Origin: Diplosphaera chodatii
Lineage: Eukaryota > Chlorophyta > Trebouxiophyceae > Prasiolales > Stichococcaceae
Reading direction: 5' to 3'
Length of the DNA stretch: 64,000 nt
Assembly (NCBI GenBank): GCA_032358165.1
Contig: JAALGY010000059.1
Location: forward strand, 124,001-188,000
The position numbers and the translations under genes were made by a program. A model generated the notes under the pieces. It worked only from the letters and a program-made list of their open reading frames with translations. It made no database searches and was not told the DNA's origin. Within the stretch, counting starts at the first letter, position 1, and each line of letters starts with the position of its first letter. Below, in pieces: positions 1 through 10,443 of this stretch.

Positions 1-943
1 CTGCACCATGCCGCCATACCCCATGGCAGCGTCATCACGAAGCAGACGCTTCTGGAGGCAGTCGGCAAGCTGGCGGTCGGGGATCGCCCTGAAAGCTTCC
101 TGCTGGAGGTCAAGCGGCTGCCGCTGGTGAGCGCCAGGCGCCGTGTGGACGCAGCACTCTGGCGCTGAGGCCATGCTGCAGCCTGATCCCTGCTGCCTCG
201 CTGAAAGCTCGCCGCACGCATGCTGCAGTGCCCTGGCACCCGCCCCAGTCGCCGTGCTCGGTGCGGGAAGCAGGTGACGCCGGAGGTGGACGAAGGCGTG
301 GAGATCGTCGAGCCGCCGTCGGGCCCGCGCACCGCAGCAGCCACGCCGGCAGCCCCCGCGGCCGGCGGGCTGCAGCCGGACACGCCGCCCCAGGGGGCGG
401 ACCGGCCGGCGCGCGGGCTCGCAGCCGGACGGCGGCGGCCTGGCGCTGCGCCGCGAGCCGCTGCGGGGCGGCGCGCACGGAAGCGGGGGTGTGGGGCCAC
501 CCACTCGGGAGCGTTGCACCTGCTGTGTTTCCGCTGCCCCAGCTCGCCTCCGTGGGGCTCGACCCCGCATGTTGCACCGGCAGCGGGCGTTACAGTTTTG
601 CAGATACTACGGCACCAGCACTCCGCTAGAGTTCCCGTGGACCCCTGAGGCCAGGGCTCGGCTGCTGTGCTGCAGGCGGACAGCAGCCGGTGATGATGCT
701 GCAGGCGCCTCGCCCGCAGCCCAGCGGCAGCCGTCATATGGCGGTTCGGCCACAGGGCCCCAGCCTGGCATCACCGACCTGACGGCAGACAGCGACAGCC
801 GGGAGCGGGATGCGCAGGAAGCAGGGCCGCTGGCCGCCGATGCTGACCAGCCAGCTGCAGCCAACAGCAGAGCAGCCCATGACCTGGCTGCGCCTGGCAG
901 TGAGCCAGATGCGGCGCAGTCAGAGGGAACATCTGCTTGTTAG
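1..943 (+). CDS. 3' part of an unrecognised gene (partial)
   Basis: The window opens inside a coding exon. Three exons fit together in frame: 1-126 (ending before GTGAGC), 274-488 and 604-943 (stop TAG 941-943), giving about 226 C-terminal residues. The first exon reads as ordinary globular protein (HGSVITKQTLLEAVGKLAVG). The rest is rich in Ala, Pro and Asp and looks disordered, with a short EIVEPPSG stretch early in exon 2. I do not recognise the family. Splice phases agree (0, then 2), which is the main support. The exon 2 donor is the weakest call. The upstream part lies outside the window. Confidence 0.42.
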
Positions 944-1678
944 GCGGCCCCGACGCGGCGTGGTGCCGGCTGGAAGATTTCCCCCGCAGACGCCTCCGCA
1001 GCGGCTGCGCAGCAGGCAGCCACGATCGGATGGCACTCACCCCTGACTGCATGGTATACAGGCATGCTGGCCCGGACTGCAGCGAGGGGCCCGTGCCTCA
1101 GCAGCAACGCTGTCCCTGCTGGTCAAGCTGCAGGGTCCCCGCCATAGTGACAGCGTCACCACTGCGCAGCTGCAGCAGGCGGCGCGGTCCTGTCAGTTGC
1201 CCTGCAGCGGCTGCAGCGCCGCGAGGTGGTGTTGGCAGCTCAGCTGCTGGGTGTCTGAGCAGCACGACTGACCGGCGCTGGCGACAATAAGCAGGACACC
1301 CCAGGAGTTGTTCTTGGGGATCTGACTGGAGTTGATGCCACCGCGGCCACCGTCATTGAAATGTCAATCAATCGGGGATTAGGTGTGTTGTTGAGAGGCA
1401 GGTACAAGGGCCGTCAGTGGTCTGGCATATCATGCAGACCAATCGCATGAAAACGTACACTCTGCTACCTGTCTACGTGCAATGACAGAACGGAAACCAC
1501 AAGCAACTGTCATGCTACTCTACATAAAGCCACTGAAGCCACCCGCAGGCTGCGGACGGCACCGCTGCTGCTGTGCTGCCTGCCCTGCCACCCGCCAAGC
1601 TCAGTTTGAGGTCTGTCTCCCGGCGCACCCCCCTGCCGGCTGCAACCCCCCTTGCCTACGGGGTTGTGCAGCCTCGTG
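944..1678. other. Intergenic, convergent 3' ends
   Basis: Spacer between the 3' end of the plus-strand partial gene and the 3' end of the minus-strand methyltransferase. Short open frames here have no recognisable motif and no convincing splice partners. It probably holds both 3' UTRs. No TGTAA was noticed on either strand close to the stops. Confidence 0.4.
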
Positions 1679-3783
1679 CTACATTCTGCGGAAGGCCACG
1701 ACGCATGAGTGGTGGCACGGCGACCAGCGCTCATCGGTGCGGCAGACCTGCACCGGCGCGCCCCACCCTGTACTCACCTGCCCAGTAGCACACACAGAAT
1801 CGGATGTATGTGATGTGCTGTACGACTGCACCAACGGACCCTTGCTGTCGTCTGCCCGGTGGCAGCTTTCATTGAACAATGATGGCGCCTCTCCGACACA
1901 GCGACGCCCCTGCTTCTGCAGCATGTGCCAGCTGCCCGCATGTGTTGCGCCCCCATGCCAGGTCGGGCTTGTGCCAGGTTAGCTAGCCCGCTGCAGGGGC
2001 GGCAGCGACAGCAGGGAAAGAGAAACACCAGCGCACCTCAATACGGCGGAAGCCGTCGCGCTGATGTGGCGGCAACGCAGCAGCGCTGGGCTCGTTCATG
2101 GCGGCAGCGAATCGGTCATCGCCGGGGCCGCCTGCCGACCCGCACCCGCTGCCGCCGCCGCCGCTCGCGTCGTCCGACGAGTCCGCGCCCGCCGCGCAGC
2201 CCCACGTCAGCCACGGGTGGCCGCATATGCCGTCGTCGGCCTCGCCAATCTGTGCACCACCAAGTACAGGGGCGTCGTGGCACAGAGAACCCCCTGACCC
2301 GACCCGCCCCGCGGCTGCTGTGCAAACATGGCAGGCGCAGCCAGCGGCCATGTCACCTGATCATCGTCACTGCAAGGCGGAATCGACGCTTCCGCACGCA
2401 CCAGGACATACTCCGCCACTGACGGGCAGGCTCGAAAGGCTGCGGTCCAGTCCACCCCCAGCGGCATCCAGCTGACCTGCGGACGCAACAAGCTGCTCAG
2501 CTGCTGCAGGTTGTATTGCGTGACGTGTGCACAAGGCTACAGGGAGGCCCAACACTGTCGCATCGTGACGGCTGCCAGTCAACTTGCTTGCACATCCCCA
2601 CTCAGGGCATGGTGCAGCCACCGTGCGCCGCAGATTTGCACGCTGCCTCCTGCCTTCCGAGGTACATTAGTCTTCAGGCGCACCAGCACGATGTGCGGTT
2701 GCACGCGCGCCACGGCCGCCTCTGCGCTCTCTAGTGTCACCAGGCGCCTGCAGCCGCAGCGACACGGCAGCATTGCACCCCAGAGCATCGGGTATCGAGG
2801 CCAGACTCTTGCTGTGATTGGTGTGTGGAGGCCTCCGCTGTATATGTTGCGCTGATGGTGTGCTCAGGCCTTGCCTGTGGGGTGAGCTGCTGTGCAGACC
2901 CAGGCTGCCGTCATCCGATGCAGTCACCAGGATCTGCGGTGCGGCCGCCGCTGCCACATCACGCCCCGCACCATCTGCAGCGCGGCTGGTGACACCAGCC
3001 TGGCAGCCGTCGCCTGCCGGCCTTGATTTGCCGCGTGCTGATGCCGCGCTGCAGTCCCCCGCTGCTACAGGGCCTGAAAGCGCCTCCGCCAGAAAGCGGG
3101 CCAAGCGGCCGTCGCCGGCGCCCACCTCCAGCACCCGGACCGTGCCACCCTGGGGTGAAAGCGCCGCCGCCTGCTGCCTGTTGCAGGTCACACAGGTTCA
3201 GCTGCTCGAGGGAACGTGTGGGGTTTGCAGATGTGTTTTTGTGTGGAGACGACAAACAGCTGGGCGAGGTGGGCTTATGGACCCCTGGCCGCATGACCGG
3301 CTGCCGCTGCACAAAAGCTGTACACCAACGCGTCCTGCCACTGTGCTGCGAGTACCTGACGTGGCTGGCGAGCCTCTCGACGAGCTCGGCGGTGAAGACC
3401 TCGTACTGGCGCAGCGGCGGCGCGCCCGGCAGCCCGCCCCGCACGAACGCCTTCCAGCGGCGGCAGGCGCCACACCCACAGCGCAGGCTGCCGTCTGCGG
3501 CTACCTGCAAAGCCCCAATGACCTGCGGGGTCAGAGTGAGATTCCCCGCCCTCCTCGAAATGGAAAGTCAGCGGGACGCTGCTGTGCGCCAGCGCTGCCG
3601 GACAACGCACACACGCCGACAGGCCCAGATCAACTGCCGCATCCTGTTATGTATGTTCCGAACTTGGTGCGCGGATCGTGCCTCAGGACTGCAGGGATGG
3701 TCCGAGGTGCAGAACAGGCCGAACGCGCCCACGAGCTGCTGGTAGCGCGGCAGAGGGACGCCAGCAGAAGTGCCGTCATGCAT
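1679..3783 (-). CDS. SAM-dependent methyltransferase-like protein
   Basis: Exons 3783-3733, 3504-3356, 3177-2875, 2747-2684, 2476-2402, 2249-2037 and 1747-1679 sum to 308 codons in frame. Exon 3 carries a class I methyltransferase motif I, VLEVGAGDGRLARFL, followed by ILVTASDDGSLGLH, the position of motif II. Exon 5 has WMPLGVDWTAAFR and EYVL, joined to IGEADDGICGHPWLTWG in exon 6. The last exon gives CRTDERW and ends VAFRRM. This order resembles a conserved but uncharacterised methyltransferase family of algae and fungi, some of whose members I recall as MYND-finger linked; substrate unknown. Intron 3 has a GC donor (CACAG|GCAAGG), forced by phase. A small exon may be missing between exons 6 and 7. 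It is transcribed away from the rhomboid gene. Confidence 0.72.
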
Positions 3784-4334
3784 GCGGCAGCGCTCACATC
3801 CTGCGATGCACTGCCCGGCCTTGGCAAAGAGTGGTGAAGTGGTGCTGTGAGCTTGTTTGCATGCGTTTACAGCGTGCTGCAGGTGACCAACTGTGAGAGT
3901 GGCAGGCCAACTCAGCGAAAGTCAAGATTGCATTGCCAGGTGCATGCTACATTTGGTCATGTGCATGAGTTGCACAGCATACACTTGCAAGTCGCATCAG
4001 TGAAGCCGGCCCGCTAATTCATCAGTTCTGAGTTGCAACCGTCTCAGGCTGGGCTTGGTGGTGCTGGCGCAAAATTTCGGGAACCAGATCATGTCCCATC
4101 ACTCGTTACAAGCTTTAGCCGTTGACTGGGACTGTCGGTGGACAGCGCACAGTTTGGCGTGGGTTCCACAGCAATCCTGTTCCACGTCAACCCTAGTGCA
4201 AGGCCGTCTGCAGGAAGCTGCTGCAGCTTGAAGCAGAGCATTGCACTGCCCTCCCAGACCAGGCGCATTACCAAGCGCCACACCAGGCTCTCCTGCGCAG
4301 CGTGCATCGGCACAACCCCCAATTCGACGGCGGC
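3784..4334. promoter_or_regulatory. Divergent promoter region
   Basis: About 550 bp between the start codons of the minus-strand methyltransferase (3783) and the plus-strand rhomboid protease (4335). Both genes must be driven from here or from overlapping 5' UTRs. I see no clear TATA box or repeated operator-like element. The role is inferred only from gene orientation. Confidence 0.45.
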
Positions 4335-6832
4335 ATGGCGCCGGGCTACTTTCCTCCTGGCCGCGCCGGGGGCCGGCGCCGCCAGAAGGACACCGCGCTG
4401 CTGACGCTGCTGCTGCCGCTGGCGCACCACGTGTCGCGCCTGCCCAACAAGCCCCCCGTCACCCTGGGCCTCGTCGCGTGTGAGCCTCAGAGGCCTCTCG
4501 TGTGCTGCATCGCATGCCGACCGCGTGATGCGCTTCATGTCAGGGCGTCAGCCACGTCATGTCAACATGACGCTCTTGCATGCAGATGCTCTTGCTGCCA
4601 TGTCCTTTTATCCACTGCGTATGAGCATGCTCTTGTGACTGACTCCTTTCGCGTCTGATGCATGCTCCATACGGCCTTGTCAGGAACACGACTGGGTGGG
4701 TGCTGAACACAGTTGACGCGTGCCCGTGTGTGCAGTGATGGTGGGCCTGTACCTCCAGCTGCCGGGCTTCGAGTTCGTCCCGCCGACCGCCGCCGCCTGC
4801 CTGCAGCCGCGCAGGGTGCTGGAGGCACGCAGCCTGACATCGCTCCTGCCTTTCATTCCCAGCACCCCCATGTAGCTTGCATGCGCACACTGCTGCGGTT
4901 TTTTGTCTTGGTTTGCACAGAGATGCTGTGCCGGCACGAGGGATGAACAGCAGGTCAGCAGCTGCCTTTTCGCACAAGCAGGGACGGGAGTGGGGCCGCC
5001 TGCTGTGGAGCGGCCTGCTGCACGCCGACGACATGCACCTCTACTACAACATGGCGTCCTTCCTGTGGAAGGTGCAGCTGGATGCTCTTCTCCGCTGGCT
5101 GGTAACAGTGCAGGCAGGCTTGCGCCATCACCCTGCAGCCACGCAGCAGGCACGTTGTGGGAGGCAGAGGCAGCCCCGCTGCATCTGGACCCCGACGCTG
5201 CATGGCCGCCGTCTCATATGTCTCATATGCTGCCGCCTGCACGTGCTACAGGGTGTGGTGCTGGAGCCGGCGATCGGCTCCGCCCGCTTCGCGGTGCTGG
5301 TGGCGGAGCTGCTGCTGGCGTCGCAGGCACTGCTGACGCTGCTGGCGGCGGGGCTGTCGTCCGTCGCGCCCGCGCTGTTCGCCGGCAGCTACCGCAGCGC
5401 CTGCGCCATCGGCTTCTCGGGCGTCCTCTTCGCCCTGAAGGTGGGTGTGCAGAGCACAGCATCGCACAAACCAGAGCTGCCTCATGCGTATGCAGTGGCA
5501 AGCAGCATCGTGCAGTGGCAGTCCGGCAGACCTTTTTGCAGGGCGCAGGTGGTGCTCAATGCGCGTTCGCCCGACGAGAGCATATACGGCATGCGCGTGC
5601 CTGCGAAGGTGCGTTAACATTCCAGTGTTGAACCCATCACTTAAATGTGACAGCCGCACAGTATGGCCTACCGCACATTGGTCAGAGCCAGCAGGCGTCA
5701 CTTGTTGCAGCCAGCGCTGTGCCGTGCACCCTTGCTGGGCGCCAGGCGTCCATCGTTGCTGTTGTCACTGGCGCTGCAGTATGTGGCCTGGGTGGAGCTG
5801 GTCATCATCTCCCTCGTCACGCCAAACGCCTCGTTCCTGGGGCACCTGTCCGGCATCCTGGCCGGGCTGCTGCACATCGCGCTGTTCGACCGCGGCACAG
5901 GTGGAGCCGCAAGTCCCCATCTGCATGCGCAGCTGAGCATGACGCTGATGGTGGACGGTTTGATCAGTCGGGCTTTCTGGCCCTGCGCTTGGACTGCACA
6001 GCAGGGACACGTGCAAAGACGTGGCGTACGGCGTTCATGTCATGCCCGCATCTCATTTGCACGGAAGCAACCGACTCACCTGACCCGTGACCTTGCAGGC
6101 TCGACGGCGGACAACGGCTTTTCGGACCGCGCGCGGCTGCAGCTGCGGCGGCTGGTCGCCCGGTTCCGGCGGTCCTTTACAGGGGTGCGAACCCATTCCC
6201 CCTGCCATCCATCCAATTTATGACGCCTCACCCTGCTCGCCTGCGGTGCCCGTGTCGTCTCCGGCGGCCGCCGCACATCACTTGCAAGAGTGCCTGCACT
6301 GCCGCCACAATGCTCGATTGAGTGGGTGAGCTGCAGGATCGCGCAGTGCTGAAGATGTGCTTGGCGCGCATGAGATAACCTGAGCTCTCTGCGCCCACCT
6401 CACTGCAGGCGCCGAGGTATGCGCAGCGCACCGGCAGCGCCCGCAGCGCTGGCGCGCGGGCCAGCAGCAGCAGCGGCGCTGCCAGCGGCGCCAGGGGCGG
6501 GGGCAGCGCCGGCGCGGGGGGTGCCGCGGCGGCCGGCGCCTTCGTTGGCGACCCGCCGCCCGAGGATGAAGACCCGGCGGCCGTGCGGGAGCGGGTGCGG
6601 CGGCAGCGCGAGCGCTACTTCGGGCAGCAGGTGCGCGTGCGAGCCTGGCGCGAAGTGTGCACAGATGTGTCTGGCGGGGACACAAGGGAACCTTCAGTGG
6701 CGCCAGACAGCTGCTGCTGCCAGGATGTCACAGTGTGCAGAGCCATCGCAGGGTTCAGGCTACGGGCACGGGCGCTCATCAGACCCCCTTGCTGACCCTG
6801 CTGCCGGTGTGCAGCGCTCGCGCAGGGCGTGA
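4335..6832 (+). CDS. Rhomboid intramembrane serine protease (RHBDD1/RBL14-like)
   Basis: Nine exons (4335-4479, 4736-4824, 4982-5071, 5252-5440, 5549-5608, 5780-5900, 6099-6184, 6409-6630, 6815-6832) close in frame at 339 residues. The family landmarks are present: LLWSGLLHADDMHLYYNMAS in the first transm embrane part, GFSGVLFALK with the catalytic serine near residue 164, and FLGHLSGILAGL with the catalytic histidine near 213. These match the RHBDD1/plant RBL14 branch, whose animal member cleaves membrane proteins in the ER. The C-terminal tail is basic (RVRRQRERYFGQQ). No zinc finger, as seen in plant RBL14, is visible. Intron 2 has a GC donor (GAG|GCACGC), required by phase. The terminal 18-nt exon is the least certain part. 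A second rhomboid-like ORF begins 71 bp after the stop. Confidence 0.85.
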
Positions 6833-6903
6833 GCGGGGCGCGCGGCAGCCGTCGCGGCGCTGCTGGCGGCTGCGACGACACCGGCGGCGGCGGCGGCGGC
6901 GGC

Positions 6904-9652
6904 ATGTTCGGGAGCGTCGACGCCGGCGGCGCTGGCGGCGGGCGGCAGCCTCGTACGGAAACCGGCGGTCTGCGGCGGTGGCGGCGGGGCGGAGGTCAGC
7001 AGGGACACCGCCGCAGCTGGCTGTTCGGCGCAGGCGGCGGCAGCTGGGCGATGACTGCAGCATTCATTGCAGCACTCGCAGCGGCGGCGTGGGCCGCCAA
7101 GCCGACCCCCGACAGCTTTGCGGAGCACGTCGCCCGCTTCGCGCACCGCGGCTTCGGCAGATGGCCAGGTGCCGACTGCTCTTCCTTTGAACATCTCGCA
7201 TGTTCAGCTTACCTTTGGAAGTTTGCACATACTTCGCATGGACACTGCGATGCCTCGCTCAATCCTTGCTCCTGTTCATATTTTGCACCACCATGCGCAG
7301 GACCATGATGACATTCCAGCCGACACTCCCAGCTGGTGTGTCAGCTGGTGCGCCTGCATTCAGGAGGTCGTCATCGTCCCTGCAGGCCTGGCGGTGCAGC
7401 GGCTGCTGCGGCTGCAGGCGGCGTCGGGCGTCGGGCTGCGCTTCCGCGACCTGGGCGTCGCGGTGCTCGCCCGCCACCAGGGGCTCTGGTTCTGCGGCGC
7501 CCTCGGGCGCTGGGTGCTGCTGCCGCCGCCGCGGCTGGTGAGCAGATTGTTTTCAGGTGTTGAATACCTGCTGCTGGCGAACGAAAATCGACGATACAGG
7601 ACGTGACACGTTCACGCCACTTCGGCCAGTACGTCGAATGCGTGCAAAAACGGCCTAAGAACTTGGTGGCAGTTTTGTGGAATTTAATTGTAAACATGCT
7701 GCTCGCCGGCAGCTGCGGCCGCTGCTGCCGCCGGCGTCAGCCGCGCTGGCGGTGGCCTTCGTGGCGGTGTACCTGCTGCGACGCTGCTTCCTGCATCCCG
7801 CTACCACCGTGCGCCACCTGGAGGCCGGGCCCGGCTGCTGGCCGACCGCCTGGCTGCTGGCAGGTGTGTAATTAGGGTTTTAGGGTGATTTGACTGCTGG
7901 TACAGTCGGCGAGCGACTGATGCTGCATGCAACATCCATCGACACGTTGGCCCATGATGCGGCAGCCACGCATGGTCTCACCTGCGACGCAGCATGCCAT
8001 ACTTGTGGTGCTGCTGCTATGGACGAGGTAGCACAGTGCAAACAAAGCAGCGTCAGCTTCTGCAAGCTCAGTGTGGATCAGTACTGAGCAGGGGGATGGT
8101 CTGCAGGTTTGCACCACAGCACGGCAGCGCGGACGGCGGCCGCGAACGTGTTCATGCTGGCAGCGGGGCGGCAGCTGGAAGCGGCGGTCGGCGGCGGCGC
8201 CCGCCTGCTGGCCATCTACTTCGCGGGTGCTGTGCTGGCTATCATCAAGTCTTCCAGCATCGGGCTAATCGCGGAATAGACCCTTGAGTGCAAGCGTCCA
8301 GTCGAGCGTCTGAGTTTGTGGCTGACAGTCGAAAGCTGGCCCGCATGCACCTGCTGGCGCAATACTGCTGTTGTCGGAGGCCACGCCCAGCACCCATGCG
8401 ACATGCTGTGCCAGAGCCGCATGAACACTGCAACAGGGGGCGCAGCCGTCTACGCAGCGGTCTGGGCCGCGCAAACGCTGCGGGGCCGCCGCCTGTGGCG
8501 GGCGTGCTGCGGCAGCGCGGTGCCCGTCGCGGCGCTGCTGGCCTTCGCGGCGCTGCGGTCCCCCGGCGCCACCGTCCTGACAGTCCCGGCGGTGCCCCCG
8601 GCTGGAGCTCTTGCCGGCGCGGCCGCTGCGGCAGCCGGCAGGGTCGCGGGACTCTCAGAGTACGCGGGGCACAGCGCTGCTGCGGCGCTTTTGCCGCCGT
8701 GGCTTCAGCAGGCGGCGGCCACAGCAGGCGGTCGGCCGGGCGGTTCGCAACCCAGTGGCAGCGTGCACAGCAGCGGCGGCGGCGGCAAGCGCAGGACCCC
8801 ATGGCAGGGTGCACACAGCAAGCGCGGATCGGACATGGCCGGCAACCCTTCACATCGCACCGCTGTCGGCGGCGGCGGCGGCTCCAGCAGAGCGGCGCCG
8901 GCCGCTGGCGGCCCTGGGGCGGCGGCGCTCCTGCCGCTGCCGCTGGGGCCGTGGCAGCTGCTGGCGGCGATGGCCGCGCCGCCGCTGCTGTCGCTGGTGC
9001 GCTGGTGCTCGCACGCTCCCAGCCTGGGGCGCTCCTGTTCTGCAGAGGACTAACCAGCAGGATGCACCCAGTTTGCGACTGGCATTTTCAGTTGGTGCAC
9101 GTGTGCTTGACCGCTGGCACATGCCCTCTGCCGCATGTGAGAGCAGCACGCCAGACAGTTGCCACCTCGCCTCCTGGTGGCGCCTGGTGTCTGCTGACAC
9201 GCAGCTCCTGCGGCTGCTGCGGCTGCCGGGGGCCCGCACTGAGCCCGTTGCGACGCACCCTGCAGGTGCCCGCCTTCGCGGCGTGGGCGGTCGCCTCGCC
9301 TCGGCTGTTCGGCGAGCCGGTGCGCGGGGGAGCCGCCGGGCAGCTGCGGGCCCGGCTGCGCAGGTGGGGCCACGGTCTGACACCAGCTGCGTGCACCTGG
9401 GGGCTGGGCCCTGCAGAGCTGAGGGCCTGTTTCGACCAGTAGGACGAGGGCATGCCATGGGGCAGCCCGCCGCACTGGCTGGGGGCGCGACGCGCGGGAT
9501 GTGCTGCGCCAGCCACCACTGCAGCGCCGGTTCTGCGCTCAGCTCCAGTGACCGGAGTGCGATTGCCGTCCCTCTTCACTGCAGGGTGGGCACGGGCCGC
9601 AGCGGCAGCAGCGCAGCCTCCCGGCAAGCGGCGGCGGCGCTGGAAGCGTTAA
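6904..9652 (+). CDS. Rhomboid-like membrane protein, probably catalytically dead
   Basis: Seven exons (6904-7168, 7386-7537, 7713-7863, 8107-8226, 8437-8996, 9266-9374, 9585-9652) close in frame at 474 residues. An internal ATG at 7051 in the same frame is an alternative start. Hydrophobic segments include ALAVAFVAVYLL. GLHHSTAARTAAANVFMLAA followed by GRQLE copies the rhomboid pattern HxxxHxxxNxxxLxxxGxxLE. The next segment, GGAAVYAAVWAA near residue 231, sits where GxSG should be but has no serine. AGHSAAAALLP near residue 308 corresponds to the conserved GH. This suggests a pseudo-rhomboid, a class known to bind rather than cut clients. The assignment rests on motif order, so an unrelated multi-pass protein remains possible. 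Position directly behind an active rhomboid supports the reading. Confidence 0.6.
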
Positions 9653-9923
9653 TGATCCACGCAGCCGCCGTCGCCGCAGGGTGTGCGCTGCACTGCATCC
9701 GCGATGCGCTGCCGCAATAGCGTCAGCCACAGTGGCGTCAATGTTGGCAGTTTTCAGCAAACGCCAGCTCTAGCGGGGGACTACTGCAGCAGCCACCGCA
9801 GACCTGCGTCCTGGTCTGCTGTTTGTCTCTGGTGGGTTGTGCACCAGCATAGGCGGCTTGGAGTGCCAGCAGTTATTGGCATGGCCCTGTTGCCCGACAC
9901 TGTTATATGGCAGGCCCCTGATC

Positions 9924-9928
9924 TTACA
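9924..9928 (-). terminator. Candidate polyadenylation signal TGTAA (minus)
   Basis: TTACA on the plus strand reads TGTAA on the minus strand, about 515 nt after the stop of the downstream expansin. TGTAA is the usual polyadenylation signal in chlorophyte algae. Because five-base matches occur by chance, this is only a candidate. Confidence 0.3.
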
Positions 9929-10140
9929 AGCACCACGGGATGCTGCGGAAGGTGGAATGTGAGCAGTGGTGCAACCTGTCATCCTGTATGGTCCAGCATT
10001 GCTATCAATGGCACACGTTCAGTGCTTCATCACACATCACCATCGTTCGCAGACTCACGACAGTAAGACAACGCACGAACATAGCTAGAGGCAAACGGAA
10101 GTACAGCACAGCTGCAGGCTCACACCAGCAAGCGAAAGAA

Positions 10141-10145
10141 TGTAA
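10141..10145 (+). terminator. Candidate polyadenylation signal TGTAA (plus)
   Basis: TGTAA about 490 nt downstream of the rhomboid-like stop codon. If used, the transcript would run past the minus-strand TGTAA at 9924-9928, giving overlapping convergent 3' UTRs. Confidence 0.3.
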
Positions 10146-10443
10146 GCAATTGCAAACTGGTGACTGAACTGGTCCAAATAGCAGTGTGTATAATTGCCCC
10201 GCAATGGTGCTGCACAGCGCCTGCAGCAGCGCAGATTGCTCAATCGTTCAGGTCGCTGTGATGGAGAGCTCTCTGTGGCGAAGGCTGGAAAACCACCGAC
10301 ATCCCGTTACTGAATGTGTCGCATTGGCGAGGTGCACCTCTGCCTCAGTGCACCGCATGCCAGCGGCAGTGCGCATCAGTGCTGCGGGGGCCCAGCACCG
10401 CAGAAGCGGCGGCGCCGCGCCGCGTGCCCGATCCTGGGTGCCG

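Larger units (their letters stand above)
9653..10443. other. Intergenic between convergent genes
   Basis: Tail-to-tail spacer between the rhomboid-like gene (+, stop 9652) and an expansin (-, stop 10444). It contains one TGTAA on each strand, placed so that the two 3' UTRs would overlap. No coding signal was found. Confidence 0.5.

Noticed and set aside
1140..1258. Plus-strand frame ending QRLQRREVVLAAQLLGV
   Set aside because: Helix-like sequence, but no phase-compatible link to the partial gene that already ends at 943.
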